Shown piece after piece: positions 19,025 through 29,430 of a DNA stretch of 64,000 nucleotides. Within the stretch, counting starts at the first letter, position 1. Every line of letters starts with the position of its first letter. The notes below the pieces were generated by a model that saw only the letters and a list, made by a program, of their open reading frames with translations, had not been told where the DNA came from and searched no databases. Made by a program: the position numbers and the translations under genes. The stretch is from Methylobacterium aerolatum (GTDB lineage: Bacteria > Pseudomonadota > Alphaproteobacteria > Rhizobiales > Beijerinckiaceae): assembly GCF_022179085.1 (NCBI RefSeq), contig NZ_BPQE01000009.1, positions 105,058 to 169,057 on the forward strand, given 5' to 3'.

Positions 19025-22000
19025 TTACGCGACCGCATCCGAGGGCGGAGTGGTCGGCTCGATGTTGACGAGCCAAGCCTTGAACTCCGGCGTCTCGGTG
19101 TTGGCATCGCCGACGACGGGCGTCAGCGAGTTGGGATGCCATCCCTTCTTGGTGTGGCCCATGAAGCCCCAGTGCTGCGGGATGCCGACGACGTGGACGG
19201 GCTTGCCGTCGCAGATCAGCGGCTTGATCCGCTTGGTCACCACGGCCTTGGCCTTCAGCGAGCCGCGCTTCGACCAGACGCGGACCCACGCGCCCTTGGC
19301 GATGCCCTTCTCCTTGGCCAGCTCCTCCGAGATCTCCACGAAGGCCTCCGGCTGGAGGATCGCGTTGATCCGGGCGTGCTTGGTCCAGCCGTGGAAGTGC
19401 TCGGTGAGGCGGTAGCTCGTCGCCGCGTAGGGGAACTCCTTCGCGTCGCCGAGGTCGGCCAGGTCACCCTTGAAGATGCGGGCGGCGGGGGCGCCCTTGA
19501 TCTTCGGGAAGGCGACGTTCTGCACCGGGGACTCGAAGGGCTCGTAGTGCGTCGGGAACGGCCCGTCGCGCATGAGGCCGCGGGTCCACAGGCGGGCGAC
19601 GCCCTCCTGGTTCAGGATGAAGGGGCCGACGCCCTTATCGGGCGCCACGGTCACGCCGTAGTCCGGCACGTCGAAGCCGACCCACTGCTTGCCGTTCCAC
19701 TCGATGAGCTTCTTCTTCTCCGACCACGGCTTGCCGTCGGGATCGCAAGAGGCGCGGTTGTAGAGCACCCGCCGGTTGGCGGGCCACGCGAAGGCCCAGT
19801 TGGGGGCGATGCCCTTGTCGCCGGGATCGGTGTTGTCCCGGCGGGCCATGGTGTTGCCCTTCTCGGTGTAGCAGCCGGAATAGATCCAGCAGCCGCAGGC
19901 CGTCGAGCCGTCGTCCTTGAGCTGGGCGAAGCCGTCGACCTGCCGCCCGGCCGGGACCTGGGCCCCGTTCAGGTCGGTGGTCGGCGCCACGGTGTAGCCG
20001 TTGAGCTCGCGGGCGAGCTCGCTCGGCGTCGGCGAATCCGCCACCGCGTAGTTCCAGGTCAGGTTGACGATCGGGTCCGGGAAGGCGCCCCCGTGCTTCC
20101 GGTACTTCTCCTTCATGCGGAGATGGATCTCCGACATGATCTCGATGTCCGAGCGGCACTCGCCCGGCGCTTCCTGCGCCTGCCAGTGCCATTGCAGCCA
20201 GCGCGACGAGTTGGAGAGGGAGCCCTCCTCCTCGACGAACAGGGTGGTGGGCAGTTCGAACACCTCGGTCTGGATCTGGGTGGGATCGACGGGATTGTAC
20301 TCGCCGTGGTTCTCCCAGAAACGGGCCGTCTCGGTCTTGAGCGGATCCATCACCACGATGAACTTCATCTTGGAGAAGGCTTCCGTCATCTTCGCGCGGT
20401 TCGGGAACGACAGCAGGGGGTTGAAGCCCTGGATGACGTAACCCGTCATCTTGCCCTGCTTGGCGAGCTCGAACCCACGCATGACGTCGTAGGTCGGCAC
20501 GTCGAGCTTCGGCAGGTAGTCGTAGGCCCAGTCGTTCTCTTTCTGGGCCTTGTCGCCCCACATCGCCTTCTGGAAGGAGATGAAGAACTTGTTGTAGTTC
20601 TGCCAGTAGCTCGTCTGTCCCGGGCGCAGCGGCTTGAACTGCCGCTTGGCGATGTAGCTCGCGTAGTCGGGCTCCTTCTCCACGGGAATGTTGAGATAGC
20701 CGGGGATGAGGTTGCTCATCAGCCCGATATCGGTGAGCCCCTGGATGTTGGAGTGGCCGCGCAGGGCCTGCATTCCGCCGCCGAGCATGCCGATGTTGCC
20801 GAGCAGCGTCTGCACGATGCACATCGAGCGGATGTTCTGCGAGCCCTTCGAGTGGTGCGTCCAGCCGAGCGCGTAGAGGGACGCCATGGTCCGGTCCGGC
20901 GCCGCGGTGGTCGCCATCATCTCGCAGACCTTGAGGAAGGTCTCCTTGGGCGAGCCGCAGATTTTCTCCACCATCTCCGGCGTGTAGATGGCGACGTGCT
21001 TCTTCAGGAGCTGCATGACACAGCGCGGATGCTGCATCGTCTCGTCCACCACGGCGTAGCCGTCGGGGCCGATCTCGTAGTCCCAGGTGGTCTTGTCGTA
21101 GTCCCGCTTGTCGGCGTCGTAGCCGGCGAACAGGCCCTCCTGGAAGTCGTAGCCCTCGCGGACCACGTACCCGGCGTTGGTGTAGGCCGAAACGTAGCGG
21201 TGCTGGAGCTTGTCGTTGTCGAGCAGGTACTTGGCCACGCCCGACAGGAACGCGATGTCCGTCCCCTGCCGGATCGGGCAGTAGAGGTCGGCCACCGACG
21301 CCGTGCGGGTGAAGCGCGGGTCCACGACGATGAGCTTGGCGTTGTTATGCGCCTTCGCCTCGACGACCCACTTGAAGCCGCAGGGGTGAGCTTCGGCGGC
21401 GTTGCCGCCCATCACGGTAATGACGTCCGCGTGCTTGATGTCCATCCAGAGGTTGGTCATCGCACCGCGTCCGAAGGAGGGCGCCAAACTGGCGACCGAC
21501 GGACCGTGTCAAACCCTGGCCTGGTTGTCGAAGACCAAGGCCCCCATGCTTCGGACCACCTTGTAGGTGAGCCACGCCGTCTCGTTGGTGGTGGCGGAGG
21601 CGCCGAGGAAGCCCGTCGTGGTCCAGCGGTTGACCGTGAGGTCGCCATTCTTGGCCAGGAAGTTCCGGTCGCGGTCCTCCTTCAGGAGGGTGGAGATCCG
21701 GTCGAGGGCGAAGTCCCAGGAGACGCGCTTGAACTCGGAGGTGCCCGGCGCCCGGTGGAGCGGGTACTTGGTCCGGGTGTCGGCGTGGATGAAGTCGAGG
21801 AGCGCCGAGCCCTTCGGGCAGAGGGTGCCGCGGTTGATCGGATGATCCGGATCGCCCTCGACGTGCATCACCGACGAGCGGGCGTTCTTCGACCGGTCGC
21901 CGAGGCTGTAGAGGATGACGCCGCAGGCCACCGAGCAATAGGGGCAGGTGTTGCGCGTCTCGCGCATCTGCGCGAGCTTGAAGGGCCGCACCGCAGCGGC

Positions 22001-22105
22001 CATGGCGGGCTGGAGCCCCCCGAAGCCGAGGGCCCCGAGGGACCCTCCTGCAAGACCGGCGCCGACACCCTTCAAGAGGCCGCGCCGGGAGACCTGGACC
22101 GTCAT
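19025..22105 (-). CDS. fdhA: Formate dehydrogenase alpha subunit, selenocysteine-containing (UGA at 21509-21511 read as Sec199)
   Basis: This is one gene of 1026 residues, not two. The ATG at 22105 follows GGGAG. The product opens with a Tat signal (SRRGLLKG, then a hydrophobic run ending QPAMA), so it is exported folded to the periplasm. The [4Fe-4S] site is CPYCSVAC plus GTLCPKGS. At codon 199 an in-frame TGA separates DNQARV from HGPSVASLAPSFGRGA. In E. coli FdnG this exact context holds selenocysteine at position 196, followed by the essential His. A SECIS hairpin follows at the correct distance, and selC is in this window. The enzyme oxidises formate with Mo- or W-bis-pterin. An automatic annotation may wrongly split it or call it a pseudogene. 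Confidence 0.93.
21480..21497 (-). promoter_or_regulatory. Bacterial SECIS hairpin for selenocysteine insertion in fdhA
   Basis: Read on the coding strand, GGTCGCCAGTTTGGCGCC begins 11 bases after the TGA. It folds as GG/CC, a single bulged U, CGCC/GGCG and loop AGUUU. Stem lengths, bulged U and 11-base spacing match the SelB-binding hairpin of E. coli fdhF as I recall it. It lies within the coding sequence. Confidence 0.85.
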
Positions 22106-22345
22106 GTCCGCTCCCACGTGTACACTGGTATAATTCGAAATCTGTCCCAGAGAATGGCGCGCAAGGCAAGTGCGGTCCGCTGACACGGATTGCTTTTTGG
22201 AAAGGGCCGCGCCGTACGCTTTTCACCCTCCCTTAATCCTTGTCGTGGCGGCACTTTATGATACGGCGGCGGGCGCTCCGGCCCGCCCGTCCGGCACGGA
22301 CGCCCGGGGGCGATCCGACCCGTCCCGGAAGCCGGGGCGGCGGCC

Positions 22346-22687
22346 CTACTTCGCCGGGTTGGCGGGGTTCGAGCCCGACGGCGTCGGCGCGCGGTGGTCG
22401 AGGGGCGCCTGCGGCTCGGTCGCCGCGGTGCCGCCGGGATTGGCGGCCGGCACGGGGCGGTCTCTGTTCTCGGAGATGGAGCGGCCGCCGGGATTGGGCG
22501 CGTCCTTGGCGGCCGATTCCTCGCGGGGGACGGGGGCTTGGCTCCAGCCGTCCTGGGCGCTGCGCGACTTGTCGCCCATCACGTCGACACCCTTGATCTC
22601 GCCGGGCTTGGTCTGGGCCAGGGCGGGGGACACCGCCAGCAGGAGTGCGGTGAGGGCACAGGGCAGGCTCAGGGACGTCCGGATCAC
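22346..22687 (-). CDS. Small secreted protein of unknown function
   Basis: The 113-residue product starts at GTG 22687 behind a clear GGAGG seven bases upstream. This is better supported than the ATG at 22735, which would add a basic stretch before the signal peptide. The Sec signal (VIRTSLSLPCALTALLLAVSPALA, cleavage before QTKPGE) is followed by about 90 residues rich in Pro, Ala, Gly and charged residues with no predicted fold. No family is recognised. It is 240 bp upstream of fdhA on the same strand; that gap holds the fdhA leader and a GC-rich inverted repeat near 22262-22310. A separate transcript is likely. Confidence 0.55.
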   Translation of the reverse strand: MIRTSLSLPCALTALLLAVSPALAQTKPGEIKGVDVMGDKSRSAQDGWSQAPVPREESAAKDAPNPGGRSISENRDRPVPAANPGGTAATEPQAPLDHRAPTPSGSNPANPAK

Positions 22688-22869
22688 GGGAATCCTCCAT
22701 CGGGCAGGCAGATGACGGGAACGAGGCGCCAACACACGGTCCGCGTGGCAGGTTCCGGGGCAGGACGGGGCGTCGCGGCAGGGGCCGGGGACCCGGCCGT
22801 CAGGGGCTCATTAACCAAGCCGTGCCATCCTCGACCAAGCCCGATCCGGGGCCGTACGAGGTCCGCCCC

Positions 22870-23076
22870 ATGTCGAAGACGCAAGCCGAGCGCCCGTCCT
22901 TCGGGACCGATCTGCCCCCGGCCGGAGGCTCCGCCGAAGGGGTGCCACCCCTCAGCCGCGCCGTGCGCCGCCATCTCGGCCAGAACCTGCGCGGGCACTA
23001 CGCCGATTCCCTTTCCGCCCCGGTGAGCGAGCGCCTCGAAGCCCTCATCGCGCAGCTCGACAAGCCCGGCCGCTGA
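22870..23076 (+). CDS. NepR-like anti-sigma factor (small, orphan)
   Basis: The 68-residue protein starts at ATG 22870. The C-terminal half, LSRAVRRHLGQNLRGHYADS followed by LSAPVSERLEALIAQLDK, matches the two-helix NepR pattern: LG-x-x-LR-x-x-Y, then PV-x-x-R-x-x-x-L-x-x-x-L. NepR holds the general-stress sigma factor EcfG until phosphorylated PhyR takes NepR away (established in Methylobacterium and Caulobacter). Neither phyR nor ecfG is adjacent, so this would be a second, orphan NepR or a divergent partner of another sigma factor. A GGAAC-N16-GTC sequence 129 bp upstream resembles an EcfG promoter with one mismatch. Moderately confident in the family, less in function. Confidence 0.65.
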   Translation: MSKTQAERPSFGTDLPPAGGSAEGVPPLSRAVRRHLGQNLRGHYADSLSAPVSERLEALIAQLDKPGR

Positions 23077-23325
23077 GGCCGACGCCTCGCGCGCGGCCTC
23101 CCGCAGGACGGCCAAGCAGGGCAGGCGAGGGCGCATCGACGTGCGCCAACGCACATAAAATTGTTCTTTCTTTCAATCCGCGCCGGGCGATAGGTTCCAT
23201 CTGGATTTTGCCCGGATCGGAGAAGAACCCTCCTATTCGCCTGCCGCTCGCCCTCGCCTTCGCTACCTGTCCCGGCCTCGGTCCCGCCGCCGCCGCGACG
23301 CGGGGCGCGGCCCGCGCTTGACTTC

Positions 23326-23345
23326 GTTCGTTAAAAAGAACGAAC
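23326..23345. promoter_or_regulatory. Perfect inverted repeat upstream of the sulfate transporter operon
   Basis: GTTCGTT-AAAAAG-AACGAAC has 7-bp arms and lies 50 bp before the first gene. It is preceded by TTGACT, a possible -35 element, at 23318. It may be an operator for sulfur-dependent control, but no known consensus is recognised. The rest of the 318-bp gap 23077-23394 is AT-richer around 23155-23180 and holds no gene. Confidence 0.4.
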
Positions 23346-23394
23346 TCCGTCCCGTTTCCCGGATCGTGTCGTCCGGGCGTGGACGGAGAATCGA

Positions 23395-24462
23395 ATGCGA
23401 CAGGCGTGGCTCCCGACGCTCCTCACCGGGGCGGCCGGCGGATGGTCGGCAGGATCTCGCCGGGCGGGCGCGCTGGCCCTCCTCGGGGCGCTGTCCGTGG
23501 CGGCCCCCGGCGTACCCTCGGCCGCCCGCGCCGAGACCGCGCTCCTCAACGTCTCCTACGATCCGACCCGCGAGCTGTACCGGGAGATCAACGAGGTCTT
23601 CGCCAAGAGCTACAAGGCCAAGACCGGCGAGGAGGTGACGGTGCGCGCCTCCCACGGCGGCTCGGGCTCCCAGGCGCGGACGGTGATCGACGGGGTCGAT
23701 GCCGACGTGGTGACGCTGGGCATCCCCTCCGACATCGACGCCATCGCCAAGCTCACGAAGAAGATCCCGGCCGACTGGCGCGGCAAGCTGCCGAACGAGT
23801 CGCTGCCCTACACCTCGACGGTGGTGTTCCTCGTGCGCAAGGGCAACCCGAAGGGTGTGAAGGACTGGCCGGACCTCGCCAAGCCCGACGTGAAGGTCAT
23901 CACCCCGAATCCGAAGACGTCCGCCGGCGGGCGCTGGAACTTCCTCGCCGCCTGGGGCTACGCCTACGGACAGGACAAGGACGCGGCCAAGGCCGAGGCG
24001 TTCGTCGGCCAGCTCTACAAGAACGTCCCCGTCCTCGACACGGGCGCGCGGGGCTCCACCGTGACCTTCGCCCAGCGCAAGCTCGGCGACGTGCTGCCGA
24101 CCTGGGAGAACGAGGCCTATCTCGTCCTGCAGGAATTCGGCGCCGACAAGTTCGACATCGTGGTGCCGCCGACCTCGATCTACGCCGAGCCGCCCGTCGC
24201 CCTCGTCGCCGCCAACGCCGAGCGCAAGGGCACGACCAAGGCCGCCCAGGCCTATCTCGACTTCCTCTACACCGACGAGGCCCAGAAGATCTTCGCCAAG
24301 CACCATTACCGGCCGTTCAAGGCGGAGGCCGCCAAGGATGCCGGGCTGCCGGAGGTGAAGCTCTTCAAGATCGAGGATTACCTCGGCTCCTGGGACGACA
24401 TCCAGGCGAAGAACTTCGACAATGGCGGCCTGTTCGACAGGCTGAGCCAAGCCGGCCGTTGA
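23395..24462 (+). CDS. sbp: Sulfate ABC transporter periplasmic substrate-binding protein
   Basis: The 355-residue protein starts at ATG 23395 behind GGAG. A long N-terminal export signal (hydrophobic GALALLGALSVAA, cleavage near AARAE, about residue 47) precedes the mature domain ALLNVSYDPTRELYREINE. The sulfate-binding signature SHGGSGSQ sits about 85 residues in, and the domain-closing PNPKTSAGGRWNFLAAWGYA is present. It captures sulfate or thiosulfate in the periplasm and delivers it to the two permeases encoded next. First gene of a tight four-gene operon; cysteine synthase follows. Confidence 0.93.
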   Translation: MRQAWLPTLLTGAAGGWSAGSRRAGALALLGALSVAAPGVPSAARAETALLNVSYDPTRELYREINEVFAKSYKAKTGEEVTVRASHGGSGSQARTVIDGVDADVVTLGIPSDIDAIAKLTKKIPADWRGKLPNESLPYTSTVVFLVRKGNPKGVKDWPDLAKPDVKVITPNPKTSAGGRWNFLAAWGYAYGQDKDAAKAEAFVGQLYKNVPVLDTGARGSTVTFAQRKLGDVLPTWENEAYLVLQEFGADKFDIVVPPTSIYAEPPVALVAANAERKGTTKAAQAYLDFLYTDEAQKIFAKHHYRPFKAEAAKDAGLPEVKLFKIEDYLGSWDDIQAKNFDNGGLFDRLSQAGR

Positions 24463-24477
24463 GCGTTGTCGCAAACC

Positions 24478-25353
24478 ATGGCCGCCACCCTCGCCCCTTC
24501 GCAGGCTCCGCCCCGCCCCGCCCGGCGCTTCCGCCGCCAGAGCGTGATCCCCGGCTTCGGCCTGAGCTTCGGCTACACGCTCGCCTGCCTCGGGCTGGTG
24601 GTGCTGCTGCCGCTGGCCGGGCTGGTGGTGAAGGCCTCGGGGCTGGGCCTCTCGGGCATCTGGAAGGTGGCGAGCGACCCGCGGGTGGCGAGCGCCCTGA
24701 AGCTGAGCTTCGGTGTCTCGCTGCTCTCGGCGCTGGTGGCCTCGATCTTCGGCTTCATCGTCGCCTGGGTGCTGACCCGCTACCAGTTCCCCGGCCGCAA
24801 GATCGTCGACGCCGCCGTCGATCTGCCCTTCGCCCTGCCGACCGCCGTGGCGGGCATCGCGCTCGCCTCCCTCTACGCGCCCGACGGCCTGATCGGCGCA
24901 CCCCTCGACCGGCTCGGGATTCAGGTCGCCTACACGCCGCTCGGCGTGTTCGTGGCCATGACCTTCGTCGGCCTGCCCTTTGCCGTGCGGACGGTGCAAC
25001 CGCTGATCGCCGAGATCGACAAGGAGGTGGAGGAGGCCTCCGCCACGCTCGGCGCCACCCGCCGCTCGACCCTCCTCAAGGTGGTGCTGCCGCCGCTCAT
25101 CCCGGCGGTGCTCACCGGCTTCGCCTTGGCCTTCGCCCGGGGCGTCGGCGAGTACGGCTCGGTGATCTTCATCGCGGGCAACCTGCCCTACGTGTCGGAG
25201 ATTGCGCCGCTGCTCATCGTCATCAAGCTGTCCGAGTTCGACTACGGCGGCGCGGCGGCCATCGCCACGATCATGCTCGGCATCTCCTTCCTGACCCTGC
25301 TCGCCATCAACCTGATCCAGGCGTGGTCGCGCCGGAGGTTCGGCTATGTCTGA
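24478..25353 (+). CDS. cysT: Sulfate ABC transporter permease CysT
   Basis: The 291-residue inner-membrane permease uses ATG 24478. A TTG at 24466 would add four residues and is the only alternative. It has six hydrophobic segments and the coupling-helix EAA motif [22 protein letters not shown], which docks on the ATPase. The gap to sbp is 15 bp, and the stop overlaps the cysW start by 8 bp. It pairs with CysW to form the channel for sulfate. Confidence 0.93.
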   Translation: MAATLAPSQAPPRPARRFRRQSVIPGFGLSFGYTLACLGLVVLLPLAGLVVKASGLGLSGIWKVASDPRVASALKLSFGVSLLSALVASIFGFIVAWVLTRYQFPGRKIVDAAVDLPFALPTAVAGIALASLYAPDGLIGAPLDRLGIQVAYTPLGVFVAMTFVGLPFAVRTVQPLIAEIDKEVEEASATLGATRRSTLLKVVLPPLIPAVLTGFALAFARGVGEYGSVIFIAGNLPYVSEIAPLLIVIKLSEFDYGGAAAIATIMLGISFLTLLAINLIQAWSRRRFGYV

Positions 25354-26096
25354 GATCTTCTCGCCCGTCCGCGTCGCCGAGGCGCGGCCCGCCCCCGTGA
25401 CGGGGGAGGGGGCCGGCGTGCGCGGCGCGCTGATCGTGATCGCGATCACCTTCCTCGCCCTGTTCCTGGTGCTGCCGCTCGGCGCGGTGTTCGTGCAAGC
25501 CTTCGCCCACGGCGTCGGCGCCTATCTCGATGCCTTCAAGGAGCCCGACGCCCTCTCGGCCATCCGCCTGACGCTGACGGTGGCGGCCATCGCGGTGCCG
25601 TTCAACCTCGTCTTCGGGGTGGCCGCCTCCTGGGCGATCGCCAAGTTCGAGTTTCCGGGCAAGGCGTTCCTGATCACCCTGATCGACCTGCCCTTCTCGG
25701 TCTCGCCGGTGGTGTCGGGCCTGATCTACGTGCTGCTCTTCGGCAGCCGCGGCCTGTTCGGCGGCTGGCTGCAGGAGCACAACATCCAGATCCTGTTCGC
25801 CCTGCCGGGGATCGTGCTGGCCACGATCTTCGTGACCTTCCCCTTCGTCGCGCGGGAGCTGATCCCGCTGATGCAGGAGCAGGGCTCCTCGGAGGAGGAG
25901 GCCGCGCTGACGCTCGGCGCCTCCGGCTGGCACGCCTTCCGCACGGTGACGCTGCCCAACATCCGCTGGGGCCTGCTCTACAGCGTGCTGCTCTGCAACG
26001 CCCGCGCGATGGGCGAGTTCGGCGCGGTCTCCGTCGTCTCCGGCCACATCCGGGGGTTGACGAACACGATGCCTCTCCACGTGGAGATCCTCTACA

Positions 26097-27269
<1,173 letters not shown>

Positions 27270-27324
27270 GGGCACAGCCCCTCTCACCCCGTCTCGGGGG
27301 AGGGGCGCTCCTTCACACGCCCAT

Positions 27325-27418
27325 CGTCGTTGCGCGCGCCCGCGAAGCGATCCACGGTGGCGCCGCGCTGAGGAATGCCCCGCATTCCCGGATTGCTTCG
27401 CTCCGCTCGCAAGGACGG
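27325..27418. repeat. Palindromic intergenic repeat, family B (copy 3)
   Basis: The arms CGTCGTTGCGCGCGCCCGCG and GCTTCGCTCCGCTCGCAAGG enclose a short spacer. It sits between cysA and the cysteine synthase gene, after a CCCCTCTC/GAGGGG hairpin at 27279-27305. Confidence 0.78.
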
Positions 27419-27507
27419 GGGGAGCATCGGAGCAGGCGCACCATCGACGGATCGCCGTCGGCCCGGGAGGGCCGAGCGGTGCCACCGCCTACCGGAGTCT
27501 CCGCCCC

Positions 27508-28545
27508 TTGTCCCACGCCCGTCCCGACATCCTCGCCGCCATCGGGAACACGCCGCTGATCCGCCTGCGCCGGGCCTCGGAGGAGACCGGCTGCGAGATC
27601 CTGGGCAAGGCGGAGTTCCTCAATCCCGGCCTGTCGGTGAAGGACCGGGCGGCCCTCTCCATCGTGCGGGATGCGGAGACGCGGGGCCTGATCCGGCCGG
27701 GCGGGACCATCGTCGAGGGCACCGCCGGCAATACCGGCATCGGGCTCGCCCTGGTGGCCGCGGTGCGGGGCTACCGCACGCTGATCGTCATCCCCGAGAC
27801 CCAGTCCGAGGAGAAGAAGCAGACCCTGCGGCTGGCCGGCGCCCGCCTCGTGGAGGTGCCCGCCGTGCCCTTCGCCAACCCGAACAACTACGTCCACGTC
27901 GCCCGGCGCCTCGCGGAGGCGCTGGCCGCCCGGGACGAGGCGGGGGCCTTCTTCGCCGACCAGTTCGACAACGTGGCCAACCGCCGGGCGCACGTCACCG
28001 GCACCGGGCCGGAGATCGTCGAGCAGACCGGGGGCCACGTGCACGGGTTCACCTGCGCCGCCGGCACGGGCGGGACGCTCGCGGGCGTCGCCGAGGCCCT
28101 GCGCGCCCGTAACCCGGCGGTGAGGATCGCCCTGTCCGATCCGGAGGGCTCGGCGCTCCATGCCGGCTACACCACCGGGACCTTCAAGGCCGAGGGCTCG
28201 TCGATCACCGAGGGGATCGGTCAGGGCCGGGTCACCGGCAACCTCGCGGGCTTCACGCCGGACCTGTCCTTCCGCATCCCCGACACGGAGGCGCTGGGCA
28301 TCGTGTTCGGGCTGATGCGGGAGGAGGGGCTGTCGCTCGGCGGCTCGTCGGGGATCAACGTCGCCGGGGCGATTCGCCTCGCCCGCGCGCTGGGCCCCGG
28401 CCACACCATCGTGACGATCCTGTGCGACGGGGCGGCGCGCTACGCCTCCAAGCTGTTCAACCCGGCCTTCCTCACCGAGCGCGGCCTGCCCGTGCCGGAC
28501 TGGCTCGACGCGCGGGAGACGCCGCTGCCCGACTGGCGGGCGTAG
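27508..28545 (+). CDS. cysK: Cysteine synthase A-type PLP enzyme
   Basis: The 345-residue enzyme makes cysteine from O-acetylserine and sulfide. PLP-binding Lys is in LSVKDRAALS. The substrate loop is EGTAGNTGIGLAL (TAGNT, as in CysK), and the phosphate-binding GTGGTLAG is present. The only suitable start in frame is TTG 27508, with GGAG 11 bases upstream; the frame upstream has no ATG or GTG. Being placed after the sulfate transporter links uptake to assimilation. The C-terminal extension (LFNPAFLTERGLPVPDWL) is typical of the alphaproteobacterial CysK subgroup. Confidence 0.9.
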   Translation: MSHARPDILAAIGNTPLIRLRRASEETGCEILGKAEFLNPGLSVKDRAALSIVRDAETRGLIRPGGTIVEGTAGNTGIGLALVAAVRGYRTLIVIPETQSEEKKQTLRLAGARLVEVPAVPFANPNNYVHVARRLAEALAARDEAGAFFADQFDNVANRRAHVTGTGPEIVEQTGGHVHGFTCAAGTGGTLAGVAEALRARNPAVRIALSDPEGSALHAGYTTGTFKAEGSSITEGIGQGRVTGNLAGFTPDLSFRIPDTEALGIVFGLMREEGLSLGGSSGINVAGAIRLARALGPGHTIVTILCDGAARYASKLFNPAFLTERGLPVPDWLDARETPLPDWRA

Positions 28546-28720
28546 TGTGCGAGGCCCCCGCAGGAGCGGCCGCGGGGCCGGATTCGCGCCCACGAACGAT
28601 CCGCGCGCCCCATCCGGCAGCCGACTCACAAAAAACTGCGCAATCCCCTGAACGGAACGAATTGCCGCGGCGTTTGCACGGTCACGCTCGCCACCTGCGA
28701 CCGTTCGGAGATCTGACCGC

Positions 28721-28876
28721 ATGTCCCTCGTTACCATCCTCCTCATCATCCTGATCATCCTCGCCTTCGGCGGCGGCGGCTTCCTCGGTGGCGGCGCCTA
28801 TCGTGGGCCGGGCTTCGGCCTGGGCGGCATCCTGCTCATCGTTCTGATCGTCCTGCTGGTCACCGGCCGGCTCTGA
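28721..28876 (+). CDS. DUF3309 small membrane protein
   Basis: A 51-residue peptide from ATG 28721, behind GGAG ten bases upstream. It has two hydrophobic segments (LVTILLIILIILAFGGGG and LGGILLIVLIVLLVTG) joined by a Gly-rich turn FLGGGAYRGPGFG. This is the DUF3309 pattern, common in alphaproteobacteria and of unknown function. It should be an inner-membrane hairpin. It has its own 175-bp upstream region and is likely transcribed alone. Confidence 0.75.
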   Translation: MSLVTILLIILIILAFGGGGFLGGGAYRGPGFGLGGILLIVLIVLLVTGRL

Positions 28877-29215
28877 TCCGTCCCGTCAGGCCGTGCCTCC
28901 CCCACCCCGGCGGCGGAGGCACGGCCGCTCCGGCCACGCTCGACACGGGCGCGGTTCTGTTATCCTGCCAGGCTTCAAGCCCCGCTGTCCCTCGCTAGAA
29001 TCGGGTTCCCTACGACAGGCGCCAGGGGCCGGTTCGGCACGCCGCGAAGGCGCGTGCGATCCGAGGGAGGCCGCCCCGTGGCGTTGAACCTGACGCAGAC
29101 ACTCGTCCGATCCCCCGCGAGCGCGATCGCGCCGACCGGTGGTCGTGCGGCGCGCGGACGGCGCCCTTCTTTTCCCCGGAGGCGGGCCGAGAAGCCCGTC
29201 ATCCCATCCATCCAC
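28877..29215. other. Intergenic region without recognisable genes
   Basis: This is most of a 554-bp gap before the CoA transferase gene. Open frames here have no ribosome-binding site or conserved sequence. The gap ends in a family A repeat. Confidence 0.6.
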
Positions 29216-29327
29216 CCTCATCCTGAGGTGCGGCGAAGCCGCCTCGAAGGAGGCCTCCGGGGATCGCTGCGACGTCTGAAGGCCTCCTTCGGGGCCTCCG
29301 CTGCACTCCGGCGCCTCAGGATGAGGT
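29216..29327. repeat. Palindromic intergenic repeat, family A (full copy)
   Basis: The element begins CCTCATCCTGAGGTGCGGCG and ends CTCCGGCGCCTCAGGATGAG, with nested arms GCCTCGAAGGAGGCCTCCGG and GGCCTCCTTCGGGGCCTCCG. It can fold on itself over its whole length of about 110 bases. Confidence 0.82.
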
Positions 29328-29430
29328 CACGAATGGGAGAAAGGCCGGCCTCGCCGCACCTCACGATGAGGGGATTGCCAGGAATGCGGGCTGACATGAC
29401 AGAATTGGGCTCGACCGGAGGTCCGACATC

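Noticed and set aside
19025-22105. fdhA as two ORFs or a pseudogene broken by a stop
   Set aside because: The stop is TGA at the exact selenocysteine position of homologous formate dehydrogenases, with a SECIS hairpin and a tRNA-Sec gene in the same window.
22718-22741. EcfG-type promoter GGAAC-N16-GTC upstream of the NepR-like gene
   Set aside because: The -10 part has one mismatch from GTT and the site is 129 bp from the start. Too weak to list as a feature.
28651-28676. EcfG-type promoter before the DUF3309 gene
   Set aside because: GGAAC is followed by GTT at only 13 bases. A shifted reading (TGAAC, 18 bases) has a mismatch in the -35 element.
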